Positions 21,480 through 33,310 of a stretch of DNA of 64,000 nt are shown here, piece after piece (the first letter of the stretch is position 1; each line of letters starts with the position of its first letter). The notes under the pieces were generated by a model. The model saw only the letters and a program-made list of their open reading frames with translations, did no database searches and was not told the origin of the DNA. The position numbers were made by a program, and so were the translations under genes. This stretch comes from Hepsetus odoe (lineage: Eukaryota; Chordata; Actinopteri; Characiformes; Hepsetidae): assembly GCA_017165825.1 (NCBI GenBank), contig CM029393.1:2453520-2517519 (forward strand), in the 5' to 3' direction.

Positions 21480-21712
21480 ATAAATAGGTCCCAATCAGCA
21501 TCACCAGTAAACTAATCACTGGTCTGATAATCTGTAATCATCTGCATCTGTTTAGCTTACTTCATGTCTTAAATTAAATGGCTTTGTTATGTTTGAATGA
21601 TTCAAACTTAGGTCATAGAGTGGCTTAACAAACAAAAACAGTCCTCTTCAACTGGTCAGGTAGTGGGACTGCACTGAATATGAGAGCCAAAACCTGAAAA
21701 TACAAGAAACTT
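21480..21712 (+). repeat. Unnamed dispersed repeat, copy B
   Basis: Shares with copies A and C the ordered blocks CATCACCAGTAAACTAATCAC, GATAATCTGTAATCATCTGCA, CATGTCTTAAATTAAATG, GAGTGGCTTAACAAACAAAAAC and TGAATATGAGAGCCAAAA. Confidence 0.6.
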
Positions 21713-21945
21713 TGGTGACTTTACAATAAATTTTGCTCTAATTGAATCTAAAGATCAAGATCATCTCATTTAAGAATATGCAACAATAGTGTTGTGTTAT
21801 CCCTCATTAAAAATCAACATTGTGTTCAGCAGTAGAAGGGCGTAGTAGCCGAGACTACACGCATTCTCTGTGATTCATGTGAGACTCATTAATTTCCTCA
21901 TAGTTTCCTTTAGAACCATGAAACCATTATATGAACCACTTTCCT

Positions 21946-22212
21946 AACCAGGGTATTGTCATGGGTGGTGCTGGAACCTTTCCTTGCAATCATAGAGGGA
22001 AAGGTGGAGGAACATTCAGGAAAGGTCACTAGCAGGGCATAGATAAACACACTCACAGACAGTCAAACTTAGGGGCAATATAGCATTTTCAGTTTACCTG
22101 TCATGCTTATTTTTGAACCTGGAAGAAACCCACAAAGAAATGAGATCAGGCAAACCCCCTGGCAAGGAATCAAACTCAGAACCTTCTTGCTGTGAGGCTA
22201 CAGTGACAGAAC
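21946..22212 (-). repeat. Old SINE-like repeat (GCGCAGTGG type), antisense
   Basis: Blocks in order: TAACCAGGGTATTGTC and GGTGGTGCTGGAAC, ACACACTCACAGACAG, CTGGAAGAAACCCAC and CAAGGAATCAAACTCAGAACCT, CTTGCTGTGAGGCTACAGTG. The last part is a reverse-complement B-box-like head. Confidence 0.5.
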
Positions 22213-22438
22213 CATGTTCGCATTACCAAAAGCTTCTTTGGGAGTTTAATGATTATTTTCAGAACTTCTGAACTGAATAAAAGGTCATTAAAACTTTACA
22301 CCTTCACATCTCATTTACAAAAATGTGTCATTCCAAGAGGAACATCTCACTTTTTCTGGGTCCAGGCTTCACCCTTGAATTGCATTCCTCCATTGAAAAT
22401 GAGGCTATAGCAGAATTTGGACAAATGGTACTAACTGT

Positions 22439-22562
22439 CTCCCTGCGATGGGCTGGTGACCTGTCCAGGGTGCGTCCCCCGTCCTCGCCCTGTGTGCGCT
22501 GGGTTGGACGCCAGCACTGCCCCGCGACCCCGTTTGGGACAAGTGGCAGATAATGGATGGAT
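22439..22562 (+). repeat. 5'-truncated SINE
   Basis: Starts at the same CTCCCTGCGATGGGCTGG position as 16786-16912 and ends in ATGGATGGATGG. Flanking ATGGTACT occurs at 22425 and 22559, a probable short target duplication. Confidence 0.75.
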
Positions 22563-22689
22563 GGTACTGTTTAAATATGACAGTTCTGAGTTTATTCACA
22601 CATTCTCTATATGAGGTAGAGTTTTCAGTGATAAATGTTACTCAGCTGAACTATATTTGTCAAAGCCACTCGAGCTACGCAGGCAGAAA

Positions 22690-22870
22690 ACATCAATACT
22701 GCTTAGTGGCACAGTGAGAAGATTGTGGGTTCCATACCCAGCTGGAACTGCCTGGGTGCTTCTTGTGTGGTTGTTTGCATGTTCTTTTATTGTTTATGCA
22801 AGGTTTTGTATTCCACAGTATGAAGACATGTATGTCAGATGTTAAATTATCCTTAGGTGTGTGATAGACT
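22690..22870 (+). repeat. Old SINE-like repeat (GCGCAGTGG type)
   Basis: GCTTAGTGGCACAGTGAGAAG, TGTGGGTTCCATACCCAGC, TGGAACTGCCTGGGTGCTTC and TTGTTTGCATGTTCTTT match the head and middle of the repeat seen antisense at 5137 and 21946. Confidence 0.5.
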
Positions 22871-22995
22871 GAGCACATGTCAAGTCTGTACTTTTCACCC
22901 TAGGAGTGCTGGTGTCAATAAACAATCAGTTAAGCACAGTGATGCAGGGGGTGATGCCCCCTCCCACAAAAAATTCTATAAATAACTAACCAAAA

Positions 22996-23009
22996 ATATA
23001 TATATAAAA

Positions 23010-23083
<74 letters not shown>
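22996..23083. repeat. (TA)n microsatellite with A-run
   Basis: About 40 TA units broken by an A13 run near 23006. The minus-strand open frame here is repeat translation (Ile-Tyr). Confidence 0.9.
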
Positions 23084-23087
<4 letters not shown>

Positions 23088-23496
23088 AAGAAGTGGAAAA
23101 TAAAATTAACACCAACAATGAAAAACAAACAACTCAACTAAAAAAAAAAAAAAACCCTTTGCAACGACAGCAAATTTTTCTGGCCTAAGAGATGACTTAG
23201 GGGTCTTGAACCCTTAGCTGTACCTTTGGCTTCACCAGGAAGGACTCTCCCCTTACAGTCTTGGTAACTCAAAAGGAAGCACATGGTTAAAAATGACAAA
23301 ATCCTAAAAACAATTATGTAAGTGTAACTGAATGAAAAACCTGAGGCCAAATTAATATAATTAGAGTGTTAGTGAGGAAAATATTACCTTGTGTGGCAGT
23401 AGTCATCACAGCTGGGACAGACTCCAGACACTATCATCATGGCAACGTTTACACAATTGCATGTCGCCATTGGTCAGGTACCTTTGCTCTTTTACA

Positions 23497-23560
23497 CCGT
23501 TTACATTTATAGCATTTAGTAGACACTTATCCAGCGTGACGTGCATCAGTGCTTCATAGT
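23497..23560 (-). repeat. V-SINE-like tail fragment
   Basis: TTTACATTTATAGCATTTAGTAGACACTTATCCAGCGTGAC is the antisense of the conserved TCGCTCTGGATAAGAGC...CTAAATG domain seen in the pair near 46.5 kb. Confidence 0.6.
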
Positions 23561-24095
23561 CCATATGTGTTCTTCAGTCTTGTAATCTAGGCAAATCCAG
23601 CAACTATTTGCCAGCTAAGTAACATACGTATAAGCCTTTTCACTGACAAAAGCAAAACATGTCACAATCTACTCCTGCTTACCCAAATATTAGAGGCTTT
23701 CTTAGTGACAGAAGAGAAGAAAATGTAAAAAAGAAGAAGTGTAGGACTTTTTGGAAAGCCTATATCTGTAAATAGGTGCAAAACTGGGTTTTTGAGTCCC
23801 GGTGCCTTTTCCATCTTAATTAAAAATACAAAACATTATTTTTTTTTTTATACACCAGCATTACTGCACTGCTGGGCAGTTTCTGCGGATTGGTCTTTAA
23901 CCATTTGCCCAGAAATCTAGTGCTGTAGGCCTGTGTTTAATGGGCCAGTACCTGCTGTGATATGCTGTTTTAGGTAGTTAAATGCAAGGTCAGCAGGAAA
24001 GTGTAGTCCAATTCAAAGATTTGTTGACTTTCCAAACTCAGACAAAGCCCACCCTGAAATAATGTGGCCATGGAACTGTCCTTACAGTCACTCAC
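23561..24095. other. Intergenic, no gene seen
   Basis: No recognised feature. Confidence 0.4.
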
Positions 24096-24262
24096 TCACT
24101 TACACTCATTATCTTAACAGCTTATCCTGATTAGGGTTGTGGGTAGTGCTGGAGACTATCCAAGCTCATATAGAGCAAAAACTAGAGAAACACCCTGGAT
24201 ATACCACTGGTCCATTGCATGGCAGACACACAAACACACTCATACACACACTCACATCTTAA
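24096..24262 (-). repeat. Old SINE-like repeat (GCGCAGTGG type) 3' part
   Basis: CTTATCCTGATTAGGGTTGTGG, AGTGCTGGAGACTATCC, ACACCCTGG, CACTGGTCCATTGCATGGC and CACACAAACACACTC, in the order seen in the reverse complement of this family. Confidence 0.5.
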
Positions 24263-24927
24263 TTTAATATGAATTAATAATAATTTAATATTCTGTGAGG
24301 TGACGGTGCCACCCAGCCACCCAAAGTCCTTACCGTGTGACAATTCACTTATAAATAATAGAAAAATACAGTTTGATATCAATAACACATTGTAAGTGTG
24401 GGTGTGGCATAGCTACATGTGGGCGGGGCATAGACATATCATTTGTTTGCTTTCTGACAGAATACTTTTTACTTACACTTCAAAGGAGCTGAGTTGACCC
24501 TGAAACAAATCTGATCAAATCATCCATGTCTCTGACTTGAGTGACTGACGAGGACGCATTGAAAACAATCCATCAGAGCCATAAATGATTGCTTAGCTTG
24601 ATAGCTCACCATATTGTTTTTCTCTTACGGTCTTTTTTGCCTCCCTGTCTTCTGCCTAGGCATGGCCTCATCCTCCTTTACTCCTACTGAAAGGATCGTC
24701 TATCAAAAAGTCAATAAAAAAGCCAGATTTCTTAACCAGCAGAAGCCTTTTACTTGGACAATACCAGCCCAAATGTACTTTTGATCTACTCTCCTCCTCT
24801 TCTCAGGGCTGTTGTTGCATTGATTTTCATGTGTAAAAAAATAACTTGGAACATAATTATCCAATAACGTGAAAAACTGCTTTTTTAGTCAAGAAAAATA
24901 TTAATGGAAAAGTATATCTTATTTCAG
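24263..24927. other. Intergenic, no gene seen
   Basis: No recognised feature. Confidence 0.4.
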
Positions 24928-25070
24928 AGACCTTTTATTGTTACTTTGATGAAACAAAACAGCAATAAATGTTTCCATAGCAACATGCTGGCTCAAAATC
25001 TCTTGCCGTGCATCCAGCAATAAAGGCAGATCTTTTTCATTAAAAACAGAAAAAGAAAGCTTCATCTAAT
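24928..25070 (+). repeat. Dispersed repeat, copy 2 (paired with 11452)
   Basis: GACCTTTTATTGTTACTTTGATGAAACAAAACAGCAATAAATGTTTCCATAG, in the order seen at 11452-11610, then AATAAAGGC and an A-rich GAAAAAGAAAGC block. Confidence 0.5.
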
Positions 25071-25125
25071 GAAACTATAAACATGCACATGGTCTAACTA
25101 CTTGTTAACTAACAGTTAAAAGGGG

Positions 25126-25640
25126 CATCGTGAGGAAATGCATAATCAACAACATGCTAAGGTTAATAGCTTAGAGTTAGCTAAGGGTTAAGACTCTTTA
25201 TTTATGTAAGACTAAGGCTTTGGAGACATGGGTCCATGCCTCTGTCAGATGTAATCCAGGCGTGAGGCCAATGTTGACAGCTAGTGGCCACCTGTATAAA
25301 AGGAGCACTGAACCTGCAACAAGAAGCTAATACTCCCTTTCTTCAAGGCCTGATTCTCCTTAGTAACGTCCCCCTTTGGTCCCTCCTGGTTCTCTCACTT
25401 ATTGGACTCTGCTGCATAAAGAGGCAGGTTTACCATACTTCACATACTTCCCAAAGGCAAAAAGGTCTGAACAAGCTTTCTTTACTTGGAAATATTGCTA
25501 AGATCATCTTTATAGGGCCAAGACTTATCTGCCAAATGATTCTATAGGTCATTTTATTGTTTCTCAACTTGTGTACCTTTGACCTCTCTGGCATTCTCAT
25601 GACCTACTAATAAATAAAGTTTATTTTATTGCATGAATTT
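25126..25640 (+). mobile_element. Possible solo LTR (weak)
   Basis: A TATA box (TGTATAAAAGGAGC, about 25292-25305) lies about 170 bp after the left edge (GTGAGGAAATGCATAATC). An AATAAATAAAG signal sits near 25609-25619, with GC-richer sequence between them. This promoter-plus-polyA layout without coding sequence would fit a solitary LTR. No target duplication or matching partner LTR was found, so it could equally be a small unrecognised transcription unit. Confidence 0.25.
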
Positions 25641-25725
25641 ATTTATTTTTCCTTTTTTTTCCATCATGTGAAACATCAGGCTTCTTTTCTACTATCTGTA
25701 CCTTTTAGTACATAGGATGCATTGC

Positions 25726-25751
25726 TCTCTCTCTCTCTCTCTCTCTCTCTG
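25726..25751. repeat. (CT)n microsatellite
   Basis: About 13 CT units. Confidence 0.85.
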
Positions 25752-25994
25752 TTGTCTCTTTCTCATCTCTCCAAAATACTCTCTTCAATCGTTTTAGGTA
25801 ACTGCAATTTTAAGACAGTCCTTCATTCTGACTGGCTGATTGGCTGCGTATGGCAAAAAAAAAAAGAAAAAAAAAACACTTCTCATTTTGGTTGTTTTGG
25901 TCTCTTGCAAAACTCCAATGAAATATGGGAAAATTAGCTTCTTCTTCGATGGGAATGATAACTGCCTTTGGCACATTGAGTAGACAAGCTGCAC

Positions 25995-26190
25995 AGTGCC
26001 TGCTAATCACCAGACCGGATCATGTGTAATCATCTGCACCTTTTCTTCCCTGTTCCATGTCTTAAGTTATATGTCTTCGTATTGCTTTAATAATTCATCC
26101 ATAGACCTCCGACTGGCTTCACAAACAAAACAATGCACTGAAACAGGTCAGACACAGGCACTGGACTGAAAATGAGAGCCCAAATCAGTC
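25995..26190 (+). repeat. Unnamed dispersed repeat, copy C
   Basis: CTAATCACCAGACCGGATCATG, TGTAATCATCTGCACCTTTTC, CATGTCTTAAGTTATATG, GACTGGCTTCACAAACAAAAC, GCACTGAAACAGGTCAG and GGACTGAAAATGAGAGCCC, collinear with copies A and B. Confidence 0.6.
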
Positions 26191-27248
26191 TGTCCTTTTT
26201 GTGCAAGCATTAATTTTTTGCATTCATTGTTTTCATCACAATTGGTAGGGTGTCTCACTAATGATGTGCTACAAGAACCTCTTTTATTTGTTTGTCTATT
26301 CATAGTCAGACCTCATAAACAATGTACAGGTGAATTTCAGCAGCCAAGTCATTGCCTTATTCTATACAAACACACAGCTGACCTATCAGGCATTGGTCCA
26401 TTCTAGTTAATACATATTATTAACATACTAGATTTACTATTTGCCGATAACAACCTCGGCACAAACAAATGGCAGCTGCAATTTGATGAGATATTTTTCC
26501 AAGATGACAAGGACAGTCCATGCACGACATCATACCATGGTATTGCCCTTTGTTCAGTGTCTAGAATGTCTATTATTCTGCAGCCCTGTGATTTGCCAGA
26601 ATTTCCAAGTCTCTATATTTTCTATTCTTCTCGTTTGACCTTCATGAGCTGCCTTGTATTCTACTTTTACATTTTCAAGGCAAGAAGTCAAGTCAATGTT
26701 TTCTGTCATTCAACCCTGTACACAGTACTTATAGAAATGAAACAATGTTTCCCCCACGACCATGATTACAACAGAGCTGACAAGGCTGCACAGAATGTGA
26801 AAGCAATGTCTTTAAAACACTTTAAGGCTTTTGAACACAAGAACATATAATACAACAATACAGAGCAGGACAGCAAACCATGCAGCTGACGAAAAGCAGT
26901 AACAGTAAGTTAATACAGCATTGTATCCAATATTGCATTCTAGCAGCAGAGTAATTTGATGTGCAGGAAAACAAAGATTTCTAAGATAAGGAGTAAAAAT
27001 AATACACAAAAATAGTTGTAATAAAATAATAACGATACGTAAATAAAGAGATGTAATTTCCTGTTTATGGGGGAAATATGTTTGTGCGTGTGCGTGTGCG
27101 TGTTTTATTTTGTGTTATTTACATTTGGATAGTTTAAATAGAAAAGCAATTTTGTAATCGTCACTGTTCACCAGAGAGTGATCACGGCATTCTCTCCTGA
27201 GATCAACAACAATTTATTTAGTTTTTAGATTCAATTGCTGGTTCTGCA
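26191..27248. other. Intergenic, no gene seen
   Basis: No recognised feature. A short GTGTGCGT run lies near 27083-27103. Confidence 0.4.
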
Positions 27249-27660
27249 TTAGTCCCTGAGCCGTTGTGCCTCTTTTCTGTAAGCTGCCTTGTTGATCCCA
27301 CTGATCAGACCTCTCATAGTCATCCCATCAGCCAACTTCAGTTGTAGGTAAGCAGCATGAATCTGTGGATAGCTTTTGTCGAGGCCCAGTTGCTCAATGT
27401 GGTGGTGCAGGAGATGTTTTTTCCAATTCTCACTGACTAAGGTCTCCATTTCGGAAAGGCCAGGATCCAGTTGCAGAGGGAAGCATTCATCCACAGCAAT
27501 CTCTGCTCTCCTATCAGATGCTGATGAATGCTGGTGATGAATGCTGAACGGAAGACTAAGACCTGCATTTTCACATAAATTTCCAGTTTATCTAGAAGGG
27601 TGACATTCAGGTGAAGGGTGGTAATTATAGCATCGTCTACTGAAAAGAAATCCAAAAGTC
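27249..27660 (-). mobile_element. Non-LTR reverse transcriptase fragment, frameshifted
   Basis: Across two frames the minus strand reads VDDAIITTLHLNVTLLDKLE, NASLCNWILAF (LCNWILDFLTGRP in relatives), SVRIGKNISCTTTLSNWAS, then KLADGMTMRGLISGINKAAY and RKEAQRLRD. The last part lines up with KFADDTTVVGLIS...AYREEVQRL of fish LINE RTs, with the catalytic FADD changed to LADG. The clade was not settled (Rex1/CR1-like). It is dead, and not a host gene. Confidence 0.7.
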
Positions 27661-27796
27661 TGAAATAAAACGAATGATTGGGATGTGGCGGTAGCACCCT
27701 ACGCGGATGTTTAACATGAAACCACAGAAATACTTCTGATTTTGACATCGTGTACCAATCCTTAGTTTCATGTTTATGACAAGGTTATGGGAATTT

Positions 27797-27800
<4 letters not shown>

Positions 27801-27832
<32 letters not shown>
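27801..27832. repeat. (CA)n microsatellite
   Basis: Sixteen CA/AC units, directly abutting a SINE 3' fragment. Confidence 0.9.
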
Positions 27833-27834
<2 letters not shown>

Positions 27835-27915
27835 CCTTTGTGAACTGGGATGGACTCCAGCACCCCCCCATGACCCCGCTTGGGACAAGCGGCAGAAAAT
27901 GACTGACTTGACTGA
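27833..27915 (+). repeat. SINE 3' fragment
   Basis: GGATGGACTCCAGCACCCCC, CCATGACCCCGCTTGGGACA, AGCGGCAGAAAATGACTGAC. Same 3' half as 10487-10668, with the TGACTGACT tail. Confidence 0.7.
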
Positions 27916-28027
27916 CTTTGCATTTTGTAAATTGATAAAAATAAACAATCATTGTTTATATTTCTGAAAGCATTCTTTGTTTACAGCATTTTTTCACACC
28001 TGCCTAAAACTTTTGCACAGTACTGTA
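27916..28027 (+). mobile_element. Tc1/mariner 3' terminal fragment
   Basis: AAAGCATTCTTTGTTTACAG, TTTTTTCACACCTGCC and AAAACTTTTGCACAGTACTG match 6636-6689 almost exactly. No transposase sequence is attached. Confidence 0.7.
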
Positions 28028-28097
28028 ATTACTGTATTTGTTAAATATTCTAAATAATTTTTCCAAAACCTGGTGCATGCCATGTGTGTTTCATATA

Positions 28098-29261
28098 TAT
28101 AGCTGTGGACAAATGTTTTCAGAATGACACAAATATAAATTTTCAGCCTCAGTTTTTATGATGGTAGTTTGCAATTTGAATTGCAATTATTTGCAAAGTC
28201 CCTCTATACCATGAGACTGAACCTGATCCCAAAAACCCATTTCCACTGTATTTCAGCCATAAAAAGACCTGCTGACACCCTTTCAGTGATATTCTTGTTA
28301 ACACAGGTGAGAGTTTTGAGGAGGACGAGGCTAGAAACCACTCTGTTATGCTGATCGAGTAAGATTAACAGACTGGATACTTTCAAAGGAAGGTGGTGCT
28401 TGAAATCATTGTTCTTCCTCTGTTAACCATGGTTTCCTGCAAGGAAACTTGTGCAATCATTACTGCTTTGCGCAAAAAGGGGTTCATGGGCAAGTATATT
28501 ACTGCTAGCAAGATTGCACCTAAATATTGCACCTTCTCTTCAAGGAGTGATGTTCAGTTGTTGTGAGGAAGGCGTCAGGGTGCCCAAAAGGTCCAGCAAG
28601 TGCCAGGACCTGCTGATTCAGTTGCAGGATTGGGGCATCACCAGTGCAGAGCTTGCTCAGGAATGGCAGAAGGAAGGTATAATTGCGTCTGTCTGGTCTG
28701 TCTGTCAAGAAGGAGAGCAAAGAAGCCACTTTTTCCAAGAAAAACATCAAGGACAGACTGATATTCTGCGAAAGGTACCAGGATTGGTCTGCTGAGGACT
28801 GGGGTGAAGTCATTTTTTCTGATGAATCCCCTTTCCCCTTTGGGGCATCGGAAAAAAAAAGATTGTCTGTAGAAGAAAAGGTGAGCGCTACCATCCCACC
28901 TATGTCATGCCAACAGCAAAGCATCCTGAGACCAATCATGTGTGGAGGTGCTTCTGAGCCAAGGGAGTGACTAACCTACAATTTTGCAGAACAACAAAGC
29001 CATGAATAAAACCATGAATTGTACCAAAAAATCCTCAGAGAGCAACTTCTCCCAACCATCCAAGAACAGTTTGGTGAAGAGAAAAGGGGCTGCTGTCAGA
29101 AAGAGAAAGGGTCAACACTCTTGTCAATAATTGATTTGAATTGAATGTAATATAATTGAAGCTTAGGAAACGCTTGTAATTATAAAAAAAAACAAGATCT
29201 AAAAAAATTAAAGCAGACCAACACTTGTGTCATTCTCAAAACGTTTGGCCATGGCTGTACA
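28098..29261 (+). mobile_element. Tc1/mariner element with both inverted repeats, internally deleted
   Basis: Left end AGCTGTGGACAAATGTTTTC then AGAATGACACAAATAT. The right end in reverse complement reads AGCCATGGCCAAACGTTTTG then AGAATGACACAAGTG. Inside, on the + strand across frameshifts, are ETCAIITALRKKGFMGKYI (helix-turn-helix region), IKDRLIFCERYQDWSAEDW, VIFSDESPFPFG (second catalytic Asp) and NILREQLLPTIQEQFGE. The sequence then jumps at about 29080 past the region that should hold HDGAPCH, SPDLNPIE and the catalytic Glu. It is non-autonomous. Confidence 0.85.
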
Positions 29262-30719
29262 TTTCATCCCAGTATGTTAAGCTCAAATAAATACAAATTG
29301 TGCACTAGAAATTGGATTAGTTCTCTATAAAGGATGCATTCTGCTTTGAAAACCCATTTGTCTTGGATTGTATCATAAAAGAAGTATTTAAGTTACTTTT
29401 TAAATTCATTAAAGAGAAAGATATATTGGAAAAAATTCAAAAATATTTGAACTCATTATATTAGAGTTTGACATTCAAATGTATTTGTCTTGAATATTAT
29501 ATCATTCCAAATAGAAATGAGCTTTTAGAAACATTTCTCTCTCTTGACATTGCTTTTAATTGTTGTGGGTTTCATGGGGTAGTTAATAACATAGTCCTTG
29601 CTTATTTTTTATTTTGTACAGTAAGCCAACAGCAATCTGAACCTTAATTTTGAATGTGTCGTCGTGGTTAACTAATGTAATGTGGACGCATTCTATCAAG
29701 TCATGTCCAGAAAACTCAGAGGGATAAAATGAGTCATGCAAAATGTCACTCCTCTTGCACATGTAAACTACTTTAAAAGTGTAACGTCTGCCCATTCTGC
29801 GGGGGTGTTGATGCAGTTGTTTATTAACTGGCTTGCAGTACAGGTGTCCTCACCGGATGAATAATATGTGTGCCTCTGCAAATGACATGCTTTTCAGGTC
29901 AGAGGCCGCCAACATTTTCCGAATCACAGCATAACTGCACAGTTATGCTTAACTGAAATCTACCAAAAGTGAAGAAGAATTTATAACTTATTAAATACGC
30001 TGGACAGATGTAGATAGGTAGGAAAGCCTGCACAAAATGTCATTTGATTCAGCCACAATATTGGCTGCCTAGGAGTTGAGATGTTTATTTTTTTCTGTTG
30101 AAATTGTAGCAGTGCTGAATGAAACAGTGTCATTTTGCTTTTTCTCCCTGCTGTTAGAAAAACTATTAGAACTTTTGGAATTCAGAATGTTCTCTATTTC
30201 TGCAAAAATGTCACATCATCTTGTAGGAAATGTAGCCTATTGCAAATGATTTTCTTCTTGCAAACCTACCCTACATAGCATTGTTCTTCAGTTTTCTTCT
30301 CTTAGTGGACATTAGTAAAGTAAAAGAGGCCTTAGCAGTAACCCTTGGTTCCTTTGTGAACTTGTGTCCAGTACTCGTACTCGCCTTGCTCTTGGAGTGA
30401 TCTTTGTAGGGTGATCACTTCTGGGTGAGCAACTATAGTTTTACATTTCCTCTATTGCTTTACTACGATCTGTCTATATGCATATTGGTTCAAATGCTTC
30501 AACAATTCTCTTTCTGAGGACCTAAGAAATCAACTAGTTTGAGTCTTCCACAGACATGTGTTGTGAATATTAGACTTTGACAGATCCCTGACCTTTAAAT
30601 AAAACAGGGCACCAGTGTTCACCCAAATGCCATGCCATTGATTGGAAACCCCTCAGCCTAATTTCACCTTTAGATAAACTATTGATCCTAGAGGTTCACT
30701 TTTATAAAATTTTGTCCTA
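29262..30719. other. Intergenic, no gene seen
   Basis: No recognised gene, RNA or repeat. Confidence 0.4.
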
Positions 30720-30840
30720 ATTAGGGTGCTACAGCCTATCCCAGCTCTCCCAGGGTGAAAGGAAGGGAAACACCCTGGACAGGTCACCAGTCCATCGCAG
30801 CTTGTGGCCAATTTAGCATCTACAATCCACCTGACATGAG
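30720..30840 (-). repeat. Old SINE-like repeat (GCGCAGTGG type) 3' part
   Basis: TCCTAATTAGGGTGCTACAGCC, CCCAGCTCTCCCAGGGTG, AACACCCTGGACAGGTCACC and AGTCCATCGCAGC, in antisense order. Confidence 0.55.
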
Positions 30841-32671
30841 TGTCTTTGGGGCTGGCTATTTAAGCCCCAATGAGTCAGAACAGAGCTCATTCACAAATGC
30901 TAAGCCTTAAAGTTAACGTTGGTTTTTTAGTTCCTTGAGTCTTATTTTGAGTGCCATGAATAATAAAGTTAAGTTCCTGATCCCTGGCTGTGCGTTGATG
31001 TCCTACCCGCACGACACCAGCGTTACAGTAGAGTTCAAAAACAGACAACAAATACATTTACTCCTTTATTTTGGCTGGGTATTTTTTTCTGTAAAACATG
31101 TTGAATAGCTGATTAAAATAGGGCTTTGGTGTGATAGTGAGATCACATTCCTTTGTTTCATTGTCCTTCTTTCCACGCATCACATTATGCTCAGAAGGAA
31201 GTGCCACAGCTTCAGCAAGTCCACAGAAGCCTTCCTGGTCTGTAAGTTAATTGAGCTTTGAGAGGGCTCTGCTTGGCCTCCTGCACATATTGTTCTCTTT
31301 TCTTTTTCTTTATCAGGCCTCAGTATAATGAGAATAATGAGCTGAACTGCTTGCTAATGAGCCTTGAAACTGAGGGGCTATGTAAAATGAACTCACTTAA
31401 GCAGAACAGGTCTGCTTATTATGAAAGGCATTAAAGTAGCTGCTTATGGAATCTTATTTGTTGATGCAGAGCAGGATGCCATGTTCCCTTTAAGAGCTTT
31501 GTTATGTGGCACTTTATCCCCATAGGCAAAGTGACGTTTCCCTCTGGTCATTTTTCATATAGAACTGATGCTTTAATGGATTTTAATGCCTTTTTAAATT
31601 TGCACCATTCTTTTGTTGCCATTCTTTTGTCATTCTTTTCAATTCATCCTCTCCAAAAGCTCCCAAGGTTTATGTCATTTTTATTCTCTGGCTTTTGTCA
31701 AAAACTACCAGACATCTCATATACATCTATTGGTTAATTCACCATGGGTTTTTCTCATATTACCATGTTTAATGGGAAAAACATGTGAACACATTCTTGA
31801 ATGTGATCTCATGGAGTTGCACTGAAAACTGATAGGGCAGTTGTTTATTCCTGGACTACTACATAAACCTTCTGTATCCTGAAATGAACATTTTTCCATG
31901 AAGAATGGGGCCTTTGTGGCTGTAGCGCTTTTATTTCAGATTATTTGTCTTGTTTTTCAGATTTTCTTTTGTGGAACTTTGACCAGAACACACACTGAGA
32001 TGTTATGGTAAACTTTCTGCTGGTAAAATATTTACACATCTCCATCACATGAGAGCAAAGACAGGGGACTGCTGGTCAGGGTGCTTGGCTAAATATTGTT
32101 CTCATAACTAACAATGACAAACATGAATAGAGAGAGAGTTTGAGAGAGAGAGAGAAGAGAAAGCAAATCAAGTTTACATCAGCTTTTTTTGGGCAAGTTG
32201 TAAACATCTTACTGAGCTTCCTGAGAAATCCACTAAGGGCATCACTTTCACTTATTTTACAATTAGCTAAAACACAGTGAGAGGGAATGTATCGTGCATA
32301 ACATCAAAACTGTTGCTATAGGCAAAGAGTGATATTGCTCTAGCTGCGATGATATTTCAAAAAATCTGAGTGCTCGTGGTACACTGGGCAGAGTTCAGTT
32401 CCTTTGTTTTGTCAGATGTAAAACAGTCTACTTTAGAAGCAGAAGCAAAAAACTGCATTCTATGCAAAAAGCTACTCTATTTGGGTAAATAGTCTAATCA
32501 GGGAAAGTCGCCCAGCCAGGAGCAATTAGAAACAAATTTTTTAAAAAGACAGTATATGTCATCTTTGACATATGCCAAATAAAACTCACTTTCAAAAGAG
32601 GTAAACAAATATATCTGTGGCACAGCAGTGGCACAAAGTTATAGTCCATCCAGCTTTGTACATTTTGCATA
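30841..32671. other. Intergenic, no gene seen
   Basis: No recognised feature apart from a short GA run near 32130-32155. Confidence 0.4.
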
Positions 32672-33310
32672 TACAGTCATGTGAAAAAATGAAGACACCC
32701 CATTAAATATTCAGTTCTTTATTAGAAATGTTAACATATCGATGTCTAATTTTGTTTTTATTTATCTCTGGGGAAAAAATGTGATTTAATTTAACAACAA
32801 ATAACCTTGATTTATTCAATAAACAAAATATGTCAACAAAAATGTGTATACTAACAGAGAAAAAGGTTAGGACATCCCACCCCCTAATAGCTTATGTGAC
32901 TCCCTTTGGCTGAAATAACTGCAGTGAGACACTTCTTGTAGCATCTACCAGTCTCTGACATTGGTCTGATGAAAGTTTGTCCCACTCCTCAATGCAGAAT
33001 TCTTTAAGCTGTGAGATGTTTGAGGGGTTTCTTGCATGTACAGCCCATTTCAGGTCACTGGGATTAACACCATCCATCTCAATGGGATTAAGATCTGGGC
33101 TTTGACCACTTCAAAACTCTCCATTTCTTAGTTTTCAGCCAGTCTTTGGTGGAGTTACTGGTATGTTTTGGGTTACTGTTGTGTTGGAGGGTCCAGTTCT
33201 GCTTCAGCTTTAATATTCTTACATGTTATCACATGTTCCTCAGCCACCCTCTGATAGAATTCATGGTGGATTCTATGATGGTTAGCTGGCCAGGTCCTGC
33301 AGCAGCAAAG
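32672..33310 (-). mobile_element. Tc1/mariner element (interrupted), transposase 3' part
   Basis: The left terminus is TACAGTCATGTGAAAAAATG, with a TTAGGACATCCCACC block at 32866-32880. The minus strand then reads LKWAVHARNPSNISQLKEF and CIEEWDKLSSDQCQRLVDAT, the C-terminal segment of a Tc1-type transposase. The element is broken at about 33310 by an L2 insertion and continues at 36331. Confidence 0.75.

Noticed and set aside
27249..27494. 81-residue minus-strand open frame that looks like a genuine protein end (KLADGMTMRGLISGINKAAY)
   Set aside because: It aligns by pattern with the KFADDTTVVGLIS...AYREEVQRL part of a LINE reverse transcriptase, and the preceding RT segments lie just upstream in another frame.
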